Part shown: in pieces, positions 24,926 through 32,715 of the stretch | How positions within the stretch are numbered: position 1 is the first letter of the stretch | How the letters are laid out: each line of letters opens with the position of its first letter | From: Calditrichia bacterium | Lineage (GTDB): Bacteria > Calditrichota > Calditrichia > RBG-13-44-9 > J075 | Length of the DNA stretch: 64,000 bases | Direction: 5' to 3' | Assembly (NCBI GenBank): GCA_028284445.1 | Contig: JANQRS010000032.1 | Location: 62,001-126,000 of the forward strand | The notes under the pieces: generated by a model | The model's database searches: none | Seen by the model: only the letters and a program-made list of their open reading frames with translations | What the model was told of the DNA's origin: nothing | Translations under genes and position numbers: made by a program

Positions 24926-27900
24926 ATGGCAATCACCTTACCGGCTGAAATAGTCACTATCAAAAACAAGGTATCGGCACAGCCGATTATCCTTGTCGAG
25001 TTTGTTGACAAGGACTATCACGTTTCGACCCGCGACTATAGTCTCACGGTACAGACTGGTGCAGATGGATCAGTGACCGGCACTACTTTCACTAGTGCGA
25101 CGGCCACATTTCAGACCAACAACGCCAAAGACGGTGACAAGATCTTCGTGCAGGCAGCAGAGCACGTTATCAGCTCCGTGACCAATGAGACAACCGTCAT
25201 TCTCACTACGGCGCCCGGCGATGGTGTCACGCTTGCCTGGGAACATCGACAGGTATATGCAGACCTCATCAAAAAAGATTCATCGAACGCGATCAGTCAA
25301 ACGATAAGTCAGAATCTTGACAGGCTCTCATCTTTCGCAAACATCACGCTAAATCTGCTCTCATTTCGTAGTGTCTTGCGCAGTAAGCTTCTCGCTACTC
25401 CGGACCTCAACAACACGACAGTGCGAATTTACTTGAAATTCGCTTCTGCAAGCGTCAGTTCATCCGATGCAGTCAAGGTGTATGAGGGCACAATAAAGAA
25501 GTGGAAGCAATCAAAAGATGTGCTAACACTGAATATCATCGCCCGTAAAGCGGACTTTGGCAATATACCTACTCAGACCATCAAAGAGACTGATCCAACG
25601 GCCACAATCGATACTGACATCTGTCACCCGCTTCAGTATGGTGACTTCTTTTGGGATGTGAAACCGGGCTTCTATGTTGATCAGGGTTCCGGCGTTTATG
25701 CAGTTACACCATACAAGGGGATTATCACAGGTACCACGCCCGGAGCGATCTATTTCAACTTCAGGTGCTCAAGCCATGAAATGAACGAATTCCCCACCCC
25801 TACCCAGATCAGAGAAGCTGCGACGGGCAACGGCTACGCATTCATCAGACGCAATGACAATCTGCTGATGGTTGACAATCTCACCGTGCAGACGACGAAC
25901 GCTGTAGGCGGTTCCGATATCTTGCTAGAACAAACGCACAGTATCTATAAGTGGCTCTGGCCGATGCAGGCATATACCGGTCCAGGACCGGGCACGCAGC
26001 CCGCAGATGTCGCTAACACCCTCGATGGGGATTCGACAACGACCTGTCTTGTCAATGGTTCAAATGAAAGCTTGTACGTTCACAGCTGGGATGAAAACTG
26101 GCTTTCAGGCGATCATAATCAAATCAGAATATACCTGTATATCACGGCGATCACTTCTGCTGTGCCCGCAACAGCGAATGTGCATTTGAGAAAAAAGTCG
26201 GATGATAGCAGTGTCGCAACTTACGTCATTGATACCGGCGTAACTCCAATAGATCAGTGGGTGGAAGTTATCGCATATGGCATCAATGAAAAGCAAGACA
26301 CTGCAAATGACTACTATCTCGAAGTAACGCCAATCACAACAACGCGCACCGTGACAATAGCGGGAATCGCGCTCAGGGCTGATCAGGCAAAATGGAACCC
26401 TGAAACAGATGAGAAGTGCCTGTATGTGCGCTGCAAGGGGCGCGAATTCTCCGGCACATGGGACGGGCGCAAGACTGCCGGCAATCTCATTGAAAACCCG
26501 CTCGACATGCTAGAATCTATCTTCCGCGATGAGTTGAACTACACGGCGATTCTGACAAGCGTATTTGATGCGCTGAATGCTGCTTATGCAAGTATCAATG
26601 TCAATGCCTCAATCGTCAGGCAGATTGTCGGCAGAGCATTTCTTGATCAGTTCGCTCGGGGGTTCGGTATAGGCATCTCGATATCAGCGACAAATGATAT
26701 CGTGTTGGTCCCCCGCGAGACTACAATCAATTTCACTGCCAGCAATTCGGGCACTGCAACTGATGAAGACATATTCAGTGATGTTGATGTGCTTGCCAAC
26801 GAAACCTATTCTCGCCACCCCATGCTGCTAGGATCATTCGAAGTAGAGTCAATTGAGGGTGATATTCTCGTCAAGCAGTTAGTGCTCAATCACAATCGGG
26901 ATTTCTCTGGCATATATCGAGATAGTGTCAAGGAAGGTGCCGGCAGCAGCACCACCAACAACAACCCGTTTATAAGCAAGTCTGCCACCGCTACCCTACT
27001 AGCACAGAAGCTGCACGAATTCTCTTCCACGAATCGATTAGTATGCAGGTTCTCAAGCTTCCTAAATGCGATTCGCTACCAGGTCGGCGACGTGATAAAT
27101 GTCAGGCATTCTGCTTTAGTTGATTCGATGCTGAAATCACAATCAGTGGATTCGCAGCGCTGGGCAATCACTGGCATCCAAGCCCCGCTTGTCAAGGGGC
27201 TGATCAATATCACTGCAATGGAACTACCAGGAGAGAAAACAATCTATGTGCCACCTGCCGGTAATCTCATGGTGTTCTTTGACTTCCTCGAAATGTCAAA
27301 GACTACACAGCCGTTTGGCGGGCATTTCCCTGATGCTACCTACGCCCCTGCAAACTGGATCGATCCTGCCAATAACAACAATGCTTCACTGTCTGTCGAG
27401 TGGGCATATAGCACGATCGATGCCAATTTCAACATGACGACCAATGGCTTACAGGTAACGGGCATTTCCCCGGCTGCAGGAAGATCGCCTTGGCGCATGC
27501 GGTATAACAACACGGTAACGCAAGGGCTTTTAGATACTGTATACCCGGCAGCAGGCAAGGCGCTCATTATTGAGATTGGCGCATATAGGCCTGACCCGGT
27601 GAACGGCGGCAGCTTCTTCTCAGGACCGAATACGACTTCGACTGACAACCTCTATCTACAGATGGAATCGACCGGGCGCTTAGTCGCTCATGTGACTGAA
27701 AACAGCAATGCTTTCACCATCGCAGATCCAGCGGCCACAAACTACAAGAACCAAACCGGGCAATATGTCATGCTGATTAAGCCGCAGGTAGGAGCTACGC
27801 CCGGGGAAATAGTGATCTACTACAACGGCACTCGCATCGCATCGACACCATTCACAGAAACGTCTATCGTGGCACCATCATCAGACCCGCGAGTGCAGAT

Positions 27901-28060
27901 CGGAAAGAGGATTCAAACCGCTTCGAACAGGAATGTTCTTCTGACTGCTCGATACCTGCTGATGTATAACATCAACATCACAGACCTGCCAGCGAATTAC
28001 GATTTAGACATCATCATGAAGAACTACCAGTTTTTCAAAGATACTCATTTACTGGATTAA
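24926..28060 (+). CDS. Large tail tip / receptor-binding protein with LamG-like end
   Basis: A 1044-residue protein. The first about 240 residues (IVTIKNKVSAQPIILVEFVD; VKVYEGTIKKWKQSKDVLTL; HPLQYGDFFWD) resemble phage tail-tip hub proteins. Residues about 350-490 look like an inserted carbohydrate-binding-type beta sandwich (VANTLDGDSTTTCLVNG). Residues 500-780 return to hub-like sequence with FLNAIRYQVGDVINVRHSAL. The last about 230 residues have a concanavalin/LamG-like look (NLYLQMESTGRLVAHVTENS; IVIYYNGTRIASTPF). It likely forms the tail tip that contacts the host. No peptidoglycan hydrolase motif is seen in it. Confidence 0.7.
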   Translation: MAITLPAEIVTIKNKVSAQPIILVEFVDKDYHVSTRDYSLTVQTGADGSVTGTTFTSATATFQTNNAKDGDKIFVQAAEHVISSVTNETTVILTTAPGDGVTLAWEHRQVYADLIKKDSSNAISQTISQNLDRLSSFANITLNLLSFRSVLRSKLLATPDLNNTTVRIYLKFASASVSSSDAVKVYEGTIKKWKQSKDVLTLNIIARKADFGNIPTQTIKETDPTATIDTDICHPLQYGDFFWDVKPGFYVDQGSGVYAVTPYKGIITGTTPGAIYFNFRCSSHEMNEFPTPTQIREAATGNGYAFIRRNDNLLMVDNLTVQTTNAVGGSDILLEQTHSIYKWLWPMQAYTGPGPGTQPADVANTLDGDSTTTCLVNGSNESLYVHSWDENWLSGDHNQIRIYLYITAITSAVPATANVHLRKKSDDSSVATYVIDTGVTPIDQWVEVIAYGINEKQDTANDYYLEVTPITTTRTVTIAGIALRADQAKWNPETDEKCLYVRCKGREFSGTWDGRKTAGNLIENPLDMLESIFRDELNYTAILTSVFDALNAAYASINVNASIVRQIVGRAFLDQFARGFGIGISISATNDIVLVPRETTINFTASNSGTATDEDIFSDVDVLANETYSRHPMLLGSFEVESIEGDILVKQLVLNHNRDFSGIYRDSVKEGAGSSTTNNNPFISKSATATLLAQKLHEFSSTNRLVCRFSSFLNAIRYQVGDVINVRHSALVDSMLKSQSVDSQRWAITGIQAPLVKGLINITAMELPGEKTIYVPPAGNLMVFFDFLEMSKTTQPFGGHFPDATYAPANWIDPANNNNASLSVEWAYSTIDANFNMTTNGLQVTGISPAAGRSPWRMRYNNTVTQGLLDTVYPAAGKALIIEIGAYRPDPVNGGSFFSGPNTTSTDNLYLQMESTGRLVAHVTENSNAFTIADPAATNYKNQTGQYVMLIKPQVGATPGEIVIYYNGTRIASTPFTETSIVAPSSDPRVQIGKRIQTASNRNVLLTARYLLMYNINITDLPANYDLDIIMKNYQFFKDTHLLD

Positions 28061-28070
28061 CGGAGGCAAC

Positions 28071-28424
28071 ATGAGAGATTTTTTCAATGACGCAATCAAA
28101 CCGCTTTTTGTGCTGGTATTCACGCCGCTTGTCAGATTCTATCAACTGCTAAACAGCATGGCTCGGAATCTAACGAGGGATAATTGGGGCATTGCCTGGC
28201 ATCTCGGCGGGTGCTATTTCCTCACGATGAACGCCGCGGGATTGCTATTCAAATATACGCTGTGGGCTCCTGTGTGGCTCTTTGTCCTCCCGGGCGCCGC
28301 AGTTTTCATCACAGGCTATCTGCTCGAAACTGGTAACGGCCGTGCCAGTGATTCAGGGCAGGACATCGCAGCAAATTCACTGGGCATTGGCCTTGCCTGG
28401 TTGACGCTGCTGCTTTTCATCTAA
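28071..28424 (+). CDS. Membrane protein, VanZ/YfiM-like pattern
   Basis: A 117-residue protein with GGAGG upstream. It has three hydrophobic segments and the polar signature of small VanZ/YfiM-type membrane proteins: a histidine in IAWHLGGCYF and RASDSGQDIAANSLGIG near the end. In phages such proteins often lie beside lysis or tail genes, but the biochemical role is unknown. Its place directly after the tail tip could mean a lysis-related function. Confidence 0.5.
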   Translation: MRDFFNDAIKPLFVLVFTPLVRFYQLLNSMARNLTRDNWGIAWHLGGCYFLTMNAAGLLFKYTLWAPVWLFVLPGAAVFITGYLLETGNGRASDSGQDIAANSLGIGLAWLTLLLFI

Positions 28425-28450
28425 CAAAAATCAAATAGGAGAAATATCAA

Positions 28451-28849
28451 ATGGTAGGAATTAATGAATTAAAGGATCTATTGTCATTTCTGGCTACGTT
28501 CGGCAACAACATCAGTGATGCACTATCTGACGGGGAAATCGATTGGACTGACTTCGTGACGTTCTTTCCGTCACTGACGAAGTTGGCAGCCGCATTGAAC
28601 GGCATTGAAAAAATTGGTGCAGAGTTGATCGATATGACCCCGGAAGAACGCATCGAGCTTGACAATTTTGTCGTCGGTGAATTGGATGTGTCCAACGATC
28701 AGATAGAAACATGGATCGAAGACGGTTTCAAGGTGTTCACTCACCTCTTCGAATTCGTGAGCAAGTTCTATCTCAAGGAAGATCCGGAAAGAGCCAGCGC
28801 AATCAGTGCAGCATTTTCTGCGCAAGTGAAAGCGGCATTCGCCAGGTAA
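28451..28849 (+). CDS. Acidic helical phage protein, unknown
   Basis: A 132-residue protein with AGGAGA 9 nt upstream. It is almost entirely helical and acidic (NELKDLLSFLATFGNNISDA; IDWTDFVTFFPSLTKLAAAL; MTPEERIELDNFVVGEL). Proteins of this size and composition are common after phage tail genes and remain uncharacterised. It is followed by a perfect 10-bp hairpin. Confidence 0.55.
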   Translation: MVGINELKDLLSFLATFGNNISDALSDGEIDWTDFVTFFPSLTKLAAALNGIEKIGAELIDMTPEERIELDNFVVGELDVSNDQIETWIEDGFKVFTHLFEFVSKFYLKEDPERASAISAAFSAQVKAAFAR

Positions 28850-28857
28850 CAAATCGG

Positions 28858-28880
28858 CGGCAGCGGGCTTCCCGCTGCCG
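28858..28880. terminator. Perfect 10-bp hairpin after tail cluster
   Basis: CGGCAGCGGG-CTT-CCCGCTGCCG begins 8 nt after the stop of the preceding gene. It is not followed by a T-run, so termination would be partial or Rho-assisted; mRNA 3'-end protection is an alternative. Confidence 0.55.
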
Positions 28881-28925
28881 TCACAAATTCGGACGTGAGA
28901 AGTTGACGACAACGGAGTGATAACA

Positions 28926-29288
28926 GTGGCAACACGACAGCAACAACTGCCGGCAGATTTCCTCGAAGATTGGAATGACCTAAAGAAAACCAACGCTGTT
29001 TTTCAGGTCGAAGTGAACAGCAAGCTTGAGACGATAAACGTTTCTCTTGAAAAGGTAGTGCATTTCATAGATGGTAACGGCTCACCCGGCGCGAAGGTCA
29101 GAATCAATCAACTTGAGAACCAGGTGAAAGAACTGTGTGGCGATCTGCAGAAAGAACAGGATGAGCGCAAAGCAGAAGAGAAGGATAGAAAATCGCATGA
29201 GCGAAAAATTCAATACATGTTTTATGCAGCGATGATCGGGCTCATTGTAAATTTAGTGCTTCCCTATCTTCAAAAGGGTGTTGGTTAG
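28926..29288 (+). CDS. Coiled-coil protein with C-terminal membrane anchor (holin-like)
   Basis: About 120 residues. The GTG at 28926 is preferred because GGAG lies 8-9 nt upstream; a GTG at 28917 in the same frame is possible. A long charged coiled coil (ETINVSLEKVVHFIDG; RINQLENQVKELCGDLQKEQ) is followed by one C-terminal membrane helix (YMFYAAMIGLIVNLVLPYLQ). This tail-anchored layout resembles XhlA-like lysis accessory proteins. No endolysin gene accompanies it here. Confidence 0.5.
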   Translation: MATRQQQLPADFLEDWNDLKKTNAVFQVEVNSKLETINVSLEKVVHFIDGNGSPGAKVRINQLENQVKELCGDLQKEQDERKAEEKDRKSHERKIQYMFYAAMIGLIVNLVLPYLQKGVG

Positions 29289-29302
29289 CAATGAATTAAA
29301 GT

Positions 29303-29373
29303 AACTCCATAAAATTAATTTTAATAACTCCACATTAATGACCCGGGTCAACCCTTCCGATTAAAGTGGAGTT
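29303..29373. promoter_or_regulatory. Operator cluster 1 (AACTCCAC/GTGGAGTT)
   Basis: Contains AACTCCAT (29303-29310), AACTCCAC (29326-29333) and the inverse GTGGAGTT (29366-29373). The last two are 40 bp apart and enclose GGGTCA and ATTAAA. The same layout recurs at 30173-30222. It lies upstream of the 91-aa gene at 29427. These are probable binding sites for the RHH protein encoded at 30313. Confidence 0.6.
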
Positions 29374-29426
29374 ATATTAATATCAGATTGATTGACTAGA
29401 AACTCACTTATAAGGAAGGAAAGAAA

Positions 29427-29702
29427 ATGGATTTCGTAACCAACGCAGCCGAACTGAGAGATAAATACTACGCTAAGGCCTATAGTGAAGTAGAAGAACA
29501 ACCGGAGGAAAGCATCACTGCCACTCCTGGCACTGACGCACACGCACTGATTCAAGATTTTCAAAAGAAAATCGAGAATGAACTTGATAACCTTCTATTT
29601 GAGTTGAACGCCCGGGGCGAGGATGAACTTTATGACGAGATCGCAGAAGCCACCGAAGGTGGTTATACACTCGTGACTCTTGCAAAACGGTTGCTGGGTT
29701 AA
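29427..29702 (+). CDS. Small acidic protein, unknown
   Basis: A 91-residue protein with AAGGAAGG upstream, alone between operator cluster 1 and a strong terminator. It is acidic and helical (DFVTNAAELRDKYYAKAYSE; FQKKIENELDNLLFELNARG; GYTLVTLAKRLLG). It seems to be a separately regulated early or lysogenic gene rather than part of the tail operon. No family recognised. Confidence 0.55.
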   Translation: MDFVTNAAELRDKYYAKAYSEVEEQPEESITATPGTDAHALIQDFQKKIENELDNLLFELNARGEDELYDEIAEATEGGYTLVTLAKRLLG

Positions 29703-29726
29703 CGGAAAACCAGCAATCTTGAGCCA

Positions 29727-29755
29727 AAGCCGGGCAGCAATGTCCGGCTTTTTTT
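29727..29755 (+). terminator. Rho-independent terminator
   Basis: AAGCCGG (29727-29733) pairs with CCGGCTT (29744-29750) across a 10-nt loop and is followed by a T-run. It ends the transcript of the 91-aa gene. Confidence 0.8.
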
Positions 29756-29990
29756 ATGCCTCATCTAATTTGTTACTGTTCTTCGTTTGCGCTTCCCTGC
29801 TACCGAACCAGTATCCGAGAATAATTCCCATAATACTAGGCACCCAAACAGTCGCATGATTCCAGACTGATTGTGCAGCAGGATTTTCAGGAGCGTTGAT
29901 ATATGCGAGGGCAGCGCCACCATACAAAAGTGCGCATACTGCAAATACAACTATTGAAATTATCATGAGGGGATTTATTGAATTGTTCAT
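29754..29990 (-). CDS. Small two-helix membrane protein
   Basis: A 78-residue protein on the minus strand. The ATG at 29990 is chosen because AGGAGG lies 7 nt upstream; an in-frame ATG at 30020 lacks one. Two membrane helices (MIISIVVFAVCALLYGGAAL; VWVPSIMGIILGYWFG) are followed by a charged tail. A topology like that of class II holins fits, but the reversed orientation makes a moron or superinfection-exclusion protein equally likely. Confidence 0.55.
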   Translation of the reverse strand: MNNSINPLMIISIVVFAVCALLYGGAALAYINAPENPAAQSVWNHATVWVPSIMGIILGYWFGSREAQTKNSNKLDEA

Positions 29991-30172
29991 CACGCAACCT
30001 CCTATCGGACGGATTTCCACTTAATTAGGATTGTTGCGTGGCTTTTTGCGCATATAATACAAAATGTTTGAAGATTTGGCAAGTTCTTTTGGATGCTAAA
30101 AATAAATTACTCAAACTTTTGACTAGAATAAAATTTGACTTATTAAACTAACCCCACTATACTACAAAAAGT

Positions 30173-30312
30173 AACTCCACAATATTGTCAGTGGGTCACA
30201 TCCCCCGCATTAAAGTGGAGTTGCAAATTCATAACCCAATAGCTGATAAATATTGCAAGTAGCGGAGCCGCTACCTGCATCACTTGACAATTATAATGTG
30301 GAGTTATATACT
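30173..30312 (+). promoter_or_regulatory. Operator cluster 2 and promoter of the RHH gene
   Basis: AACTCCAC (30173-30180) and GTGGAGTT (30215-30222) repeat the spacing of cluster 1, and a third GTGGAGTT lies at 30298-30305. That copy sits inside the spacer of an almost ideal sigma-70 promoter, TTGACA (30284-30289), 17 nt, TATACT (30307-30312). A separate perfect inverted repeat GTAGCGG-AG-CCGCTAC lies at 30259-30274. A repressor bound at 30298 would block RNA polymerase, the usual design for autoregulation. The -10 box touches the first ATG, so the mRNA has almost no leader. Confidence 0.65.
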
Positions 30313-30537
30313 ATGACTCATATCATGACTGAGGAAGAACTTTTGGCAAGACGTGGCGCACCGGAAAAACCGGAACATCAGAAGCGGGTGAAGAACAAAT
30401 CGAGCTTCTACCCTACTGAGGAAGAGAAAGAAATTTTGGCCAAGGCAGCGAAGCTGCAAAATACCAGCGTGAGCAAGTTTGTCCTGGCAGCTGCTTTGAA
30501 GGTCGCAAAGAGCGTCATTGCAAAATCAGAAGAATGA
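30313..30537 (+). CDS. Ribbon-helix-helix regulator (antitoxin/CopG-like)
   Basis: A 74-residue protein. The C-terminal part (SSFYPTEEEKEILAKAAKLQ then NTSVSKFVLAAALKVAKSV) has the strand-helix-helix pattern of DUF1778/CopG-type RHH proteins. The N-terminus is charged. The ATG at 30313 adjoins the -10 box, and a second in-frame ATG at 30325 may be the real start given where transcription should begin. It is probably an autorepressor acting on the AACTCCAC sites. The next gene follows after 22 nt; if that is a partner toxin this would be a toxin-antitoxin pair, but the partner does not resemble a known toxin. Confidence 0.65.
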   Translation: MTHIMTEEELLARRGAPEKPEHQKRVKNKSSFYPTEEEKEILAKAAKLQNTSVSKFVLAAALKVAKSVIAKSEE

Positions 30538-30559
30538 CATCAGCAACCAGGGAGATGCT

Positions 30560-30802
30560 ATGAAAGACGACAACAAGAAAAACATTCTCTATTTTGAAAG
30601 TGATACAATGCGCGGATTGTTTGAAGAAATGGAGCAGTGGCAGAATGAGAACAAGAAACGCTTTCTTTCAACTACCATCGAGCGAGATGGTGATAAGTAT
30701 TGCTGTATTTCTCTGACGAATCCGAGTGAGGTAACAATTGTCGGTGCAAATGGAAATAAAGCTAATGTTAGTAAGAATGGTCGCTTGTGGGTTATCCACT
30801 AG
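30560..30802 (+). CDS. Small protein in the RHH operon, unknown
   Basis: An 80-residue protein. The ATG at 30560 has GGGAG upstream, whereas the longer frame from 30518 overlaps the RHH gene. It contains a helix (TMRGLFEEMEQWQNENKKRF) followed by three or four strands (FLSTTIERDGDKYCCISLTN; VTIVGANGNKANVSKNGRLW). Operon position suggests shared control with the RHH regulator. No function recognised. Confidence 0.5.
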   Translation: MKDDNKKNILYFESDTMRGLFEEMEQWQNENKKRFLSTTIERDGDKYCCISLTNPSEVTIVGANGNKANVSKNGRLWVIH

Positions 30803-30862
30803 CGATTACTGCAAAAGAAAAAAAACCAAAAGAAGAATAAAGCCAATTGCAGCAGTTTGAAA

Positions 30863-30940
30863 CAGGCCTTTTAGAATGTGGCCTGCCACGATAGCTATCA
30901 AAAGGGGCATCGGTAGATCATCACTACCTCTGCCCCTTTT
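30863..30940. terminator. Two hairpins, bidirectional terminator between convergent genes
   Basis: CAGGCC/GGCCTG (30863-30885) is followed by a long nested hairpin: AAAAGGGGCA (30900-30909) pairs with TGCCCCTTTT (30931-30940), with an inner GGTAG/CTACC stem. The flanking A- and T-runs let the second hairpin work on both strands. It separates the RHH operon from the opposing gene. Confidence 0.75.
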
Positions 30941-30973
30941 GCGCTCTCGGTTGGTGGCCGTCATATCTCTCCC

Positions 30974-32440
30974 TTATTTCTTGAAAAAGTTGACCGTTTT
31001 CGCAGGCGTCCTGTCTAACGCACCTAATTCATTCAGCAGTTCGCGGACTCGTTCACGGGAAGTCACACCGATAGCGTCACCCATCTCAGCCAGCGAAGCA
31101 TCGGGGTAATCTTCAAGGAACTTTTTTAGTTCTTCAAGTCTTTGGCGTCTTACTGGAATTGCCTGATTGACTTTAGCAGCATAGTCTTGATGCTTCTCTC
31201 CTATGCGCTGCGGGTCATCGTTCATCAAGCTAGCAGCAATGTCAGAATTGCTCACCTTGTTGGGTGGGTCGAATTGGAATCCACGTCTGACAAAAAGCTC
31301 CCAAACCCTGCTTATATATTGCCGGTTTTTGTGAACCACTTTTGCGACCAGTTTCTTATTTGGCTGACCTGCCCAACGACTGCCAGCAGCATGCACAAAC
31401 TGCTGACATGCGGCGATTATTTCCTTGTCGGAATCAGTGAAAATGTAGTCGTCCGGCAAGGGGTCTGGAACACTTCCGACAGGTGTGATCTGGGTGTGGT
31501 CTGGAACACTGGATTTTGAGTGTTCTGGATCACTGTTTTCAGTGTGATCTGGAGACACCGTAAAGTGTGCTACGGGGGTAGACTTAGAGTGTTCTGAGAT
31601 CACTGGATTTTGAGTGTTCTGGATCACTGGATTTCCAGTGTTCTGGATCAGTAACTTTTGAGTGATCTGTGCCAGTGATCCGGGCAGTGATCTGAGCCAC
31701 CCAACAAGAGCTGCTGCGCCACTGGATTTGCCAGCGGCATAATTAGGGTTTTCCGGCTTTTTCCCTTGCCACATTTCAGTGGGGGAGATACCAAACACGA
31801 CGACGAGAACCAGCGTCAAAAACATATAGATCGTCTCGGAGCCAACAGCAAAAACCTGGTTCGCTTTTTCGATTGCTACGTCAACCGATTTGATGCCGAA
31901 AAAATTTTGAATCGGTTTGAAGCCAGCAACCGCAGCAGTGCCGCCGCCTTTCACAGAAATGCTATCAAGTTCAGCTTTGTATTTCTCGATCCTTGCCAAA
32001 CTTGCTTTATGATCGCGGGCTGCTACTCGGCTAATTTTGTCATTGTCGATTTGCCTGGCATGGCCTTGAAGTGCTTTTTGCTCTGCGGCGAGTAGGGCAG
32101 AAGTAGTTTGATATCTATCTGACTGCTGCACGTTTTCAATCATGGCACCTTGAAAGGCACCGAAGCTTCCAAAGATTGACACACACGCTGCGCTAATTGC
32201 AACAGCCGCAAAGCAAGCGCTGAAGAAAATAAATATGCCCTGGCCGGTCGATTTAAATTTGCGCCACATGTCAACAGTCATCGCAAGAGAGAAGCTTTGA
32301 AGCGCGTTAACCAGGAGCGCCAAACCGATAGCGATCGCAGCGCTGGCAAAAACTATCATCAGGAAATCGTATGACCACTTGACGCTAAATACGGACCACC
32401 CGATCACCAGAAATATGAGAAATGCTTTTTTATTGCCCAT
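30974..32440 (-). CDS. Membrane-anchored protein with C-terminal DNA-binding-like domains
   Basis: A 488-residue protein. Three membrane segments fill residues 5-95 (FLIFLVIGWSVFSVKWSYDF; IVFASAAIAIGLALLVNAL; IFIFFSACFAAVAISAACV). A coiled coil follows (105-165), then a fourth membrane helix (about 205-222). Residues about 265-335 are an 8-residue periodic linker (IQNTGNPV, IQNTQNPV, ISEHSKST and so on), encoded by 24-nt DNA repeats. The C-terminal 150 residues look like two helix-turn-helix units: KKLVAKVVHKNRQYISRVWE and ASLAEMGDAIGVTSRERVRE. It is the phage gene nearest tRNA-Gly. Possible roles are replication initiation, partition or sensing. The family is not recognised. Confidence 0.55.
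   Translation of the reverse strand: MGNKKAFLIFLVIGWSVFSVKWSYDFLMIVFASAAIAIGLALLVNALQSFSLAMTVDMWRKFKSTGQGIFIFFSACFAAVAISAACVSIFGSFGAFQGAMIENVQQSDRYQTTSALLAAEQKALQGHARQIDNDKISRVAARDHKASLARIEKYKAELDSISVKGGGTAAVAGFKPIQNFFGIKSVDVAIEKANQVFAVGSETIYMFLTLVLVVVFGISPTEMWQGKKPENPNYAAGKSSGAAALVGWLRSLPGSLAQITQKLLIQNTGNPVIQNTQNPVISEHSKSTPVAHFTVSPDHTENSDPEHSKSSVPDHTQITPVGSVPDPLPDDYIFTDSDKEIIAACQQFVHAAGSRWAGQPNKKLVAKVVHKNRQYISRVWELFVRRGFQFDPPNKVSNSDIAASLMNDDPQRIGEKHQDYAAKVNQAIPVRRQRLEELKKFLEDYPDASLAEMGDAIGVTSRERVRELLNELGALDRTPAKTVNFFKK
31517..31693. repeat. About 24-nt tandem repeats inside a coding region
   Basis: Copies of AGTGTTCT or AGTGATCT recur at 31519, 31588, 31613, 31637 and 31661, with closer copies at 31674 and 31686. 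Most are followed by GATCACTGG-like sequence, which makes each unit partly self-complementary. The spacing of 24-25 nt matches the 8-residue protein repeat. They could be simple linker repeats or iteron-like protein-binding sites. Confidence 0.6.
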
Positions 32441-32465
32441 GATTCATCCCCTTAGATGAAATAAA

Positions 32466-32536
32466 AAACCCCTGTCAACGAATAGCAAAGTGCGACCTTT
32501 AACCAGCCCATAAGGTGGGGACGTTGACAGGGGATT
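32466..32536. repeat. Long inverted repeat near the phage right end
   Basis: CCCCTGTCAACG (32470-32481) and CGTTGACAGGGG (32522-32533) are perfect 12-bp inverses. Between them ACCTT/AAGGT forms an inner stem. It lies just upstream of the start of the membrane/DNA-binding gene. AAAAACCCCTGTCAAC also occurs at 7683-7698. It could be an operator, a recombination-related site or an RNA structure in the leader of that gene. Confidence 0.5.
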
Positions 32537-32670
32537 AGATTATTTAGAACTGGAAGAACAAAAGAAACTGGTTAGTAGTCGCATATCAAGGTACGAATAC
32601 TATCAGTTTCAGCAAACCAGAAAGTGACACACATACATCACACATTGGCTTAAGGGGATGGATACAAAAG
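32537..32670. other. Gene-free stretch at the prophage-chromosome junction
   Basis: About 130 bp with no gene on either strand and no clear promoter. If the phage integrated at the tRNA-Gly 3' end, the attachment core should lie between here and 32740. The left copy of that core would be outside the window. Confidence 0.4.
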
Positions 32671-32674
32671 AAAA

Positions 32675-32699
32675 AGGGGCTTTTGTAAGCCCCTGTTTT
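32675..32699 (-). terminator. Terminator downstream of tRNA-Gly
   Basis: AGGGGCTT (32675-32682) and AAGCCCCT (32687-32694) enclose a 4-nt loop. A-runs and T-runs flank both sides, so it can end transcription from either strand. It lies 22 nt past the tRNA 3' end. Confidence 0.75.
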
Positions 32700-32715
32700 T
32701 TCTAGCTTTATGTCG

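Noticed and set aside
31517-31693. CRISPR array
   Set aside because: The 24-nt units are contiguous, degenerate, in coding frame and lack unique spacers.
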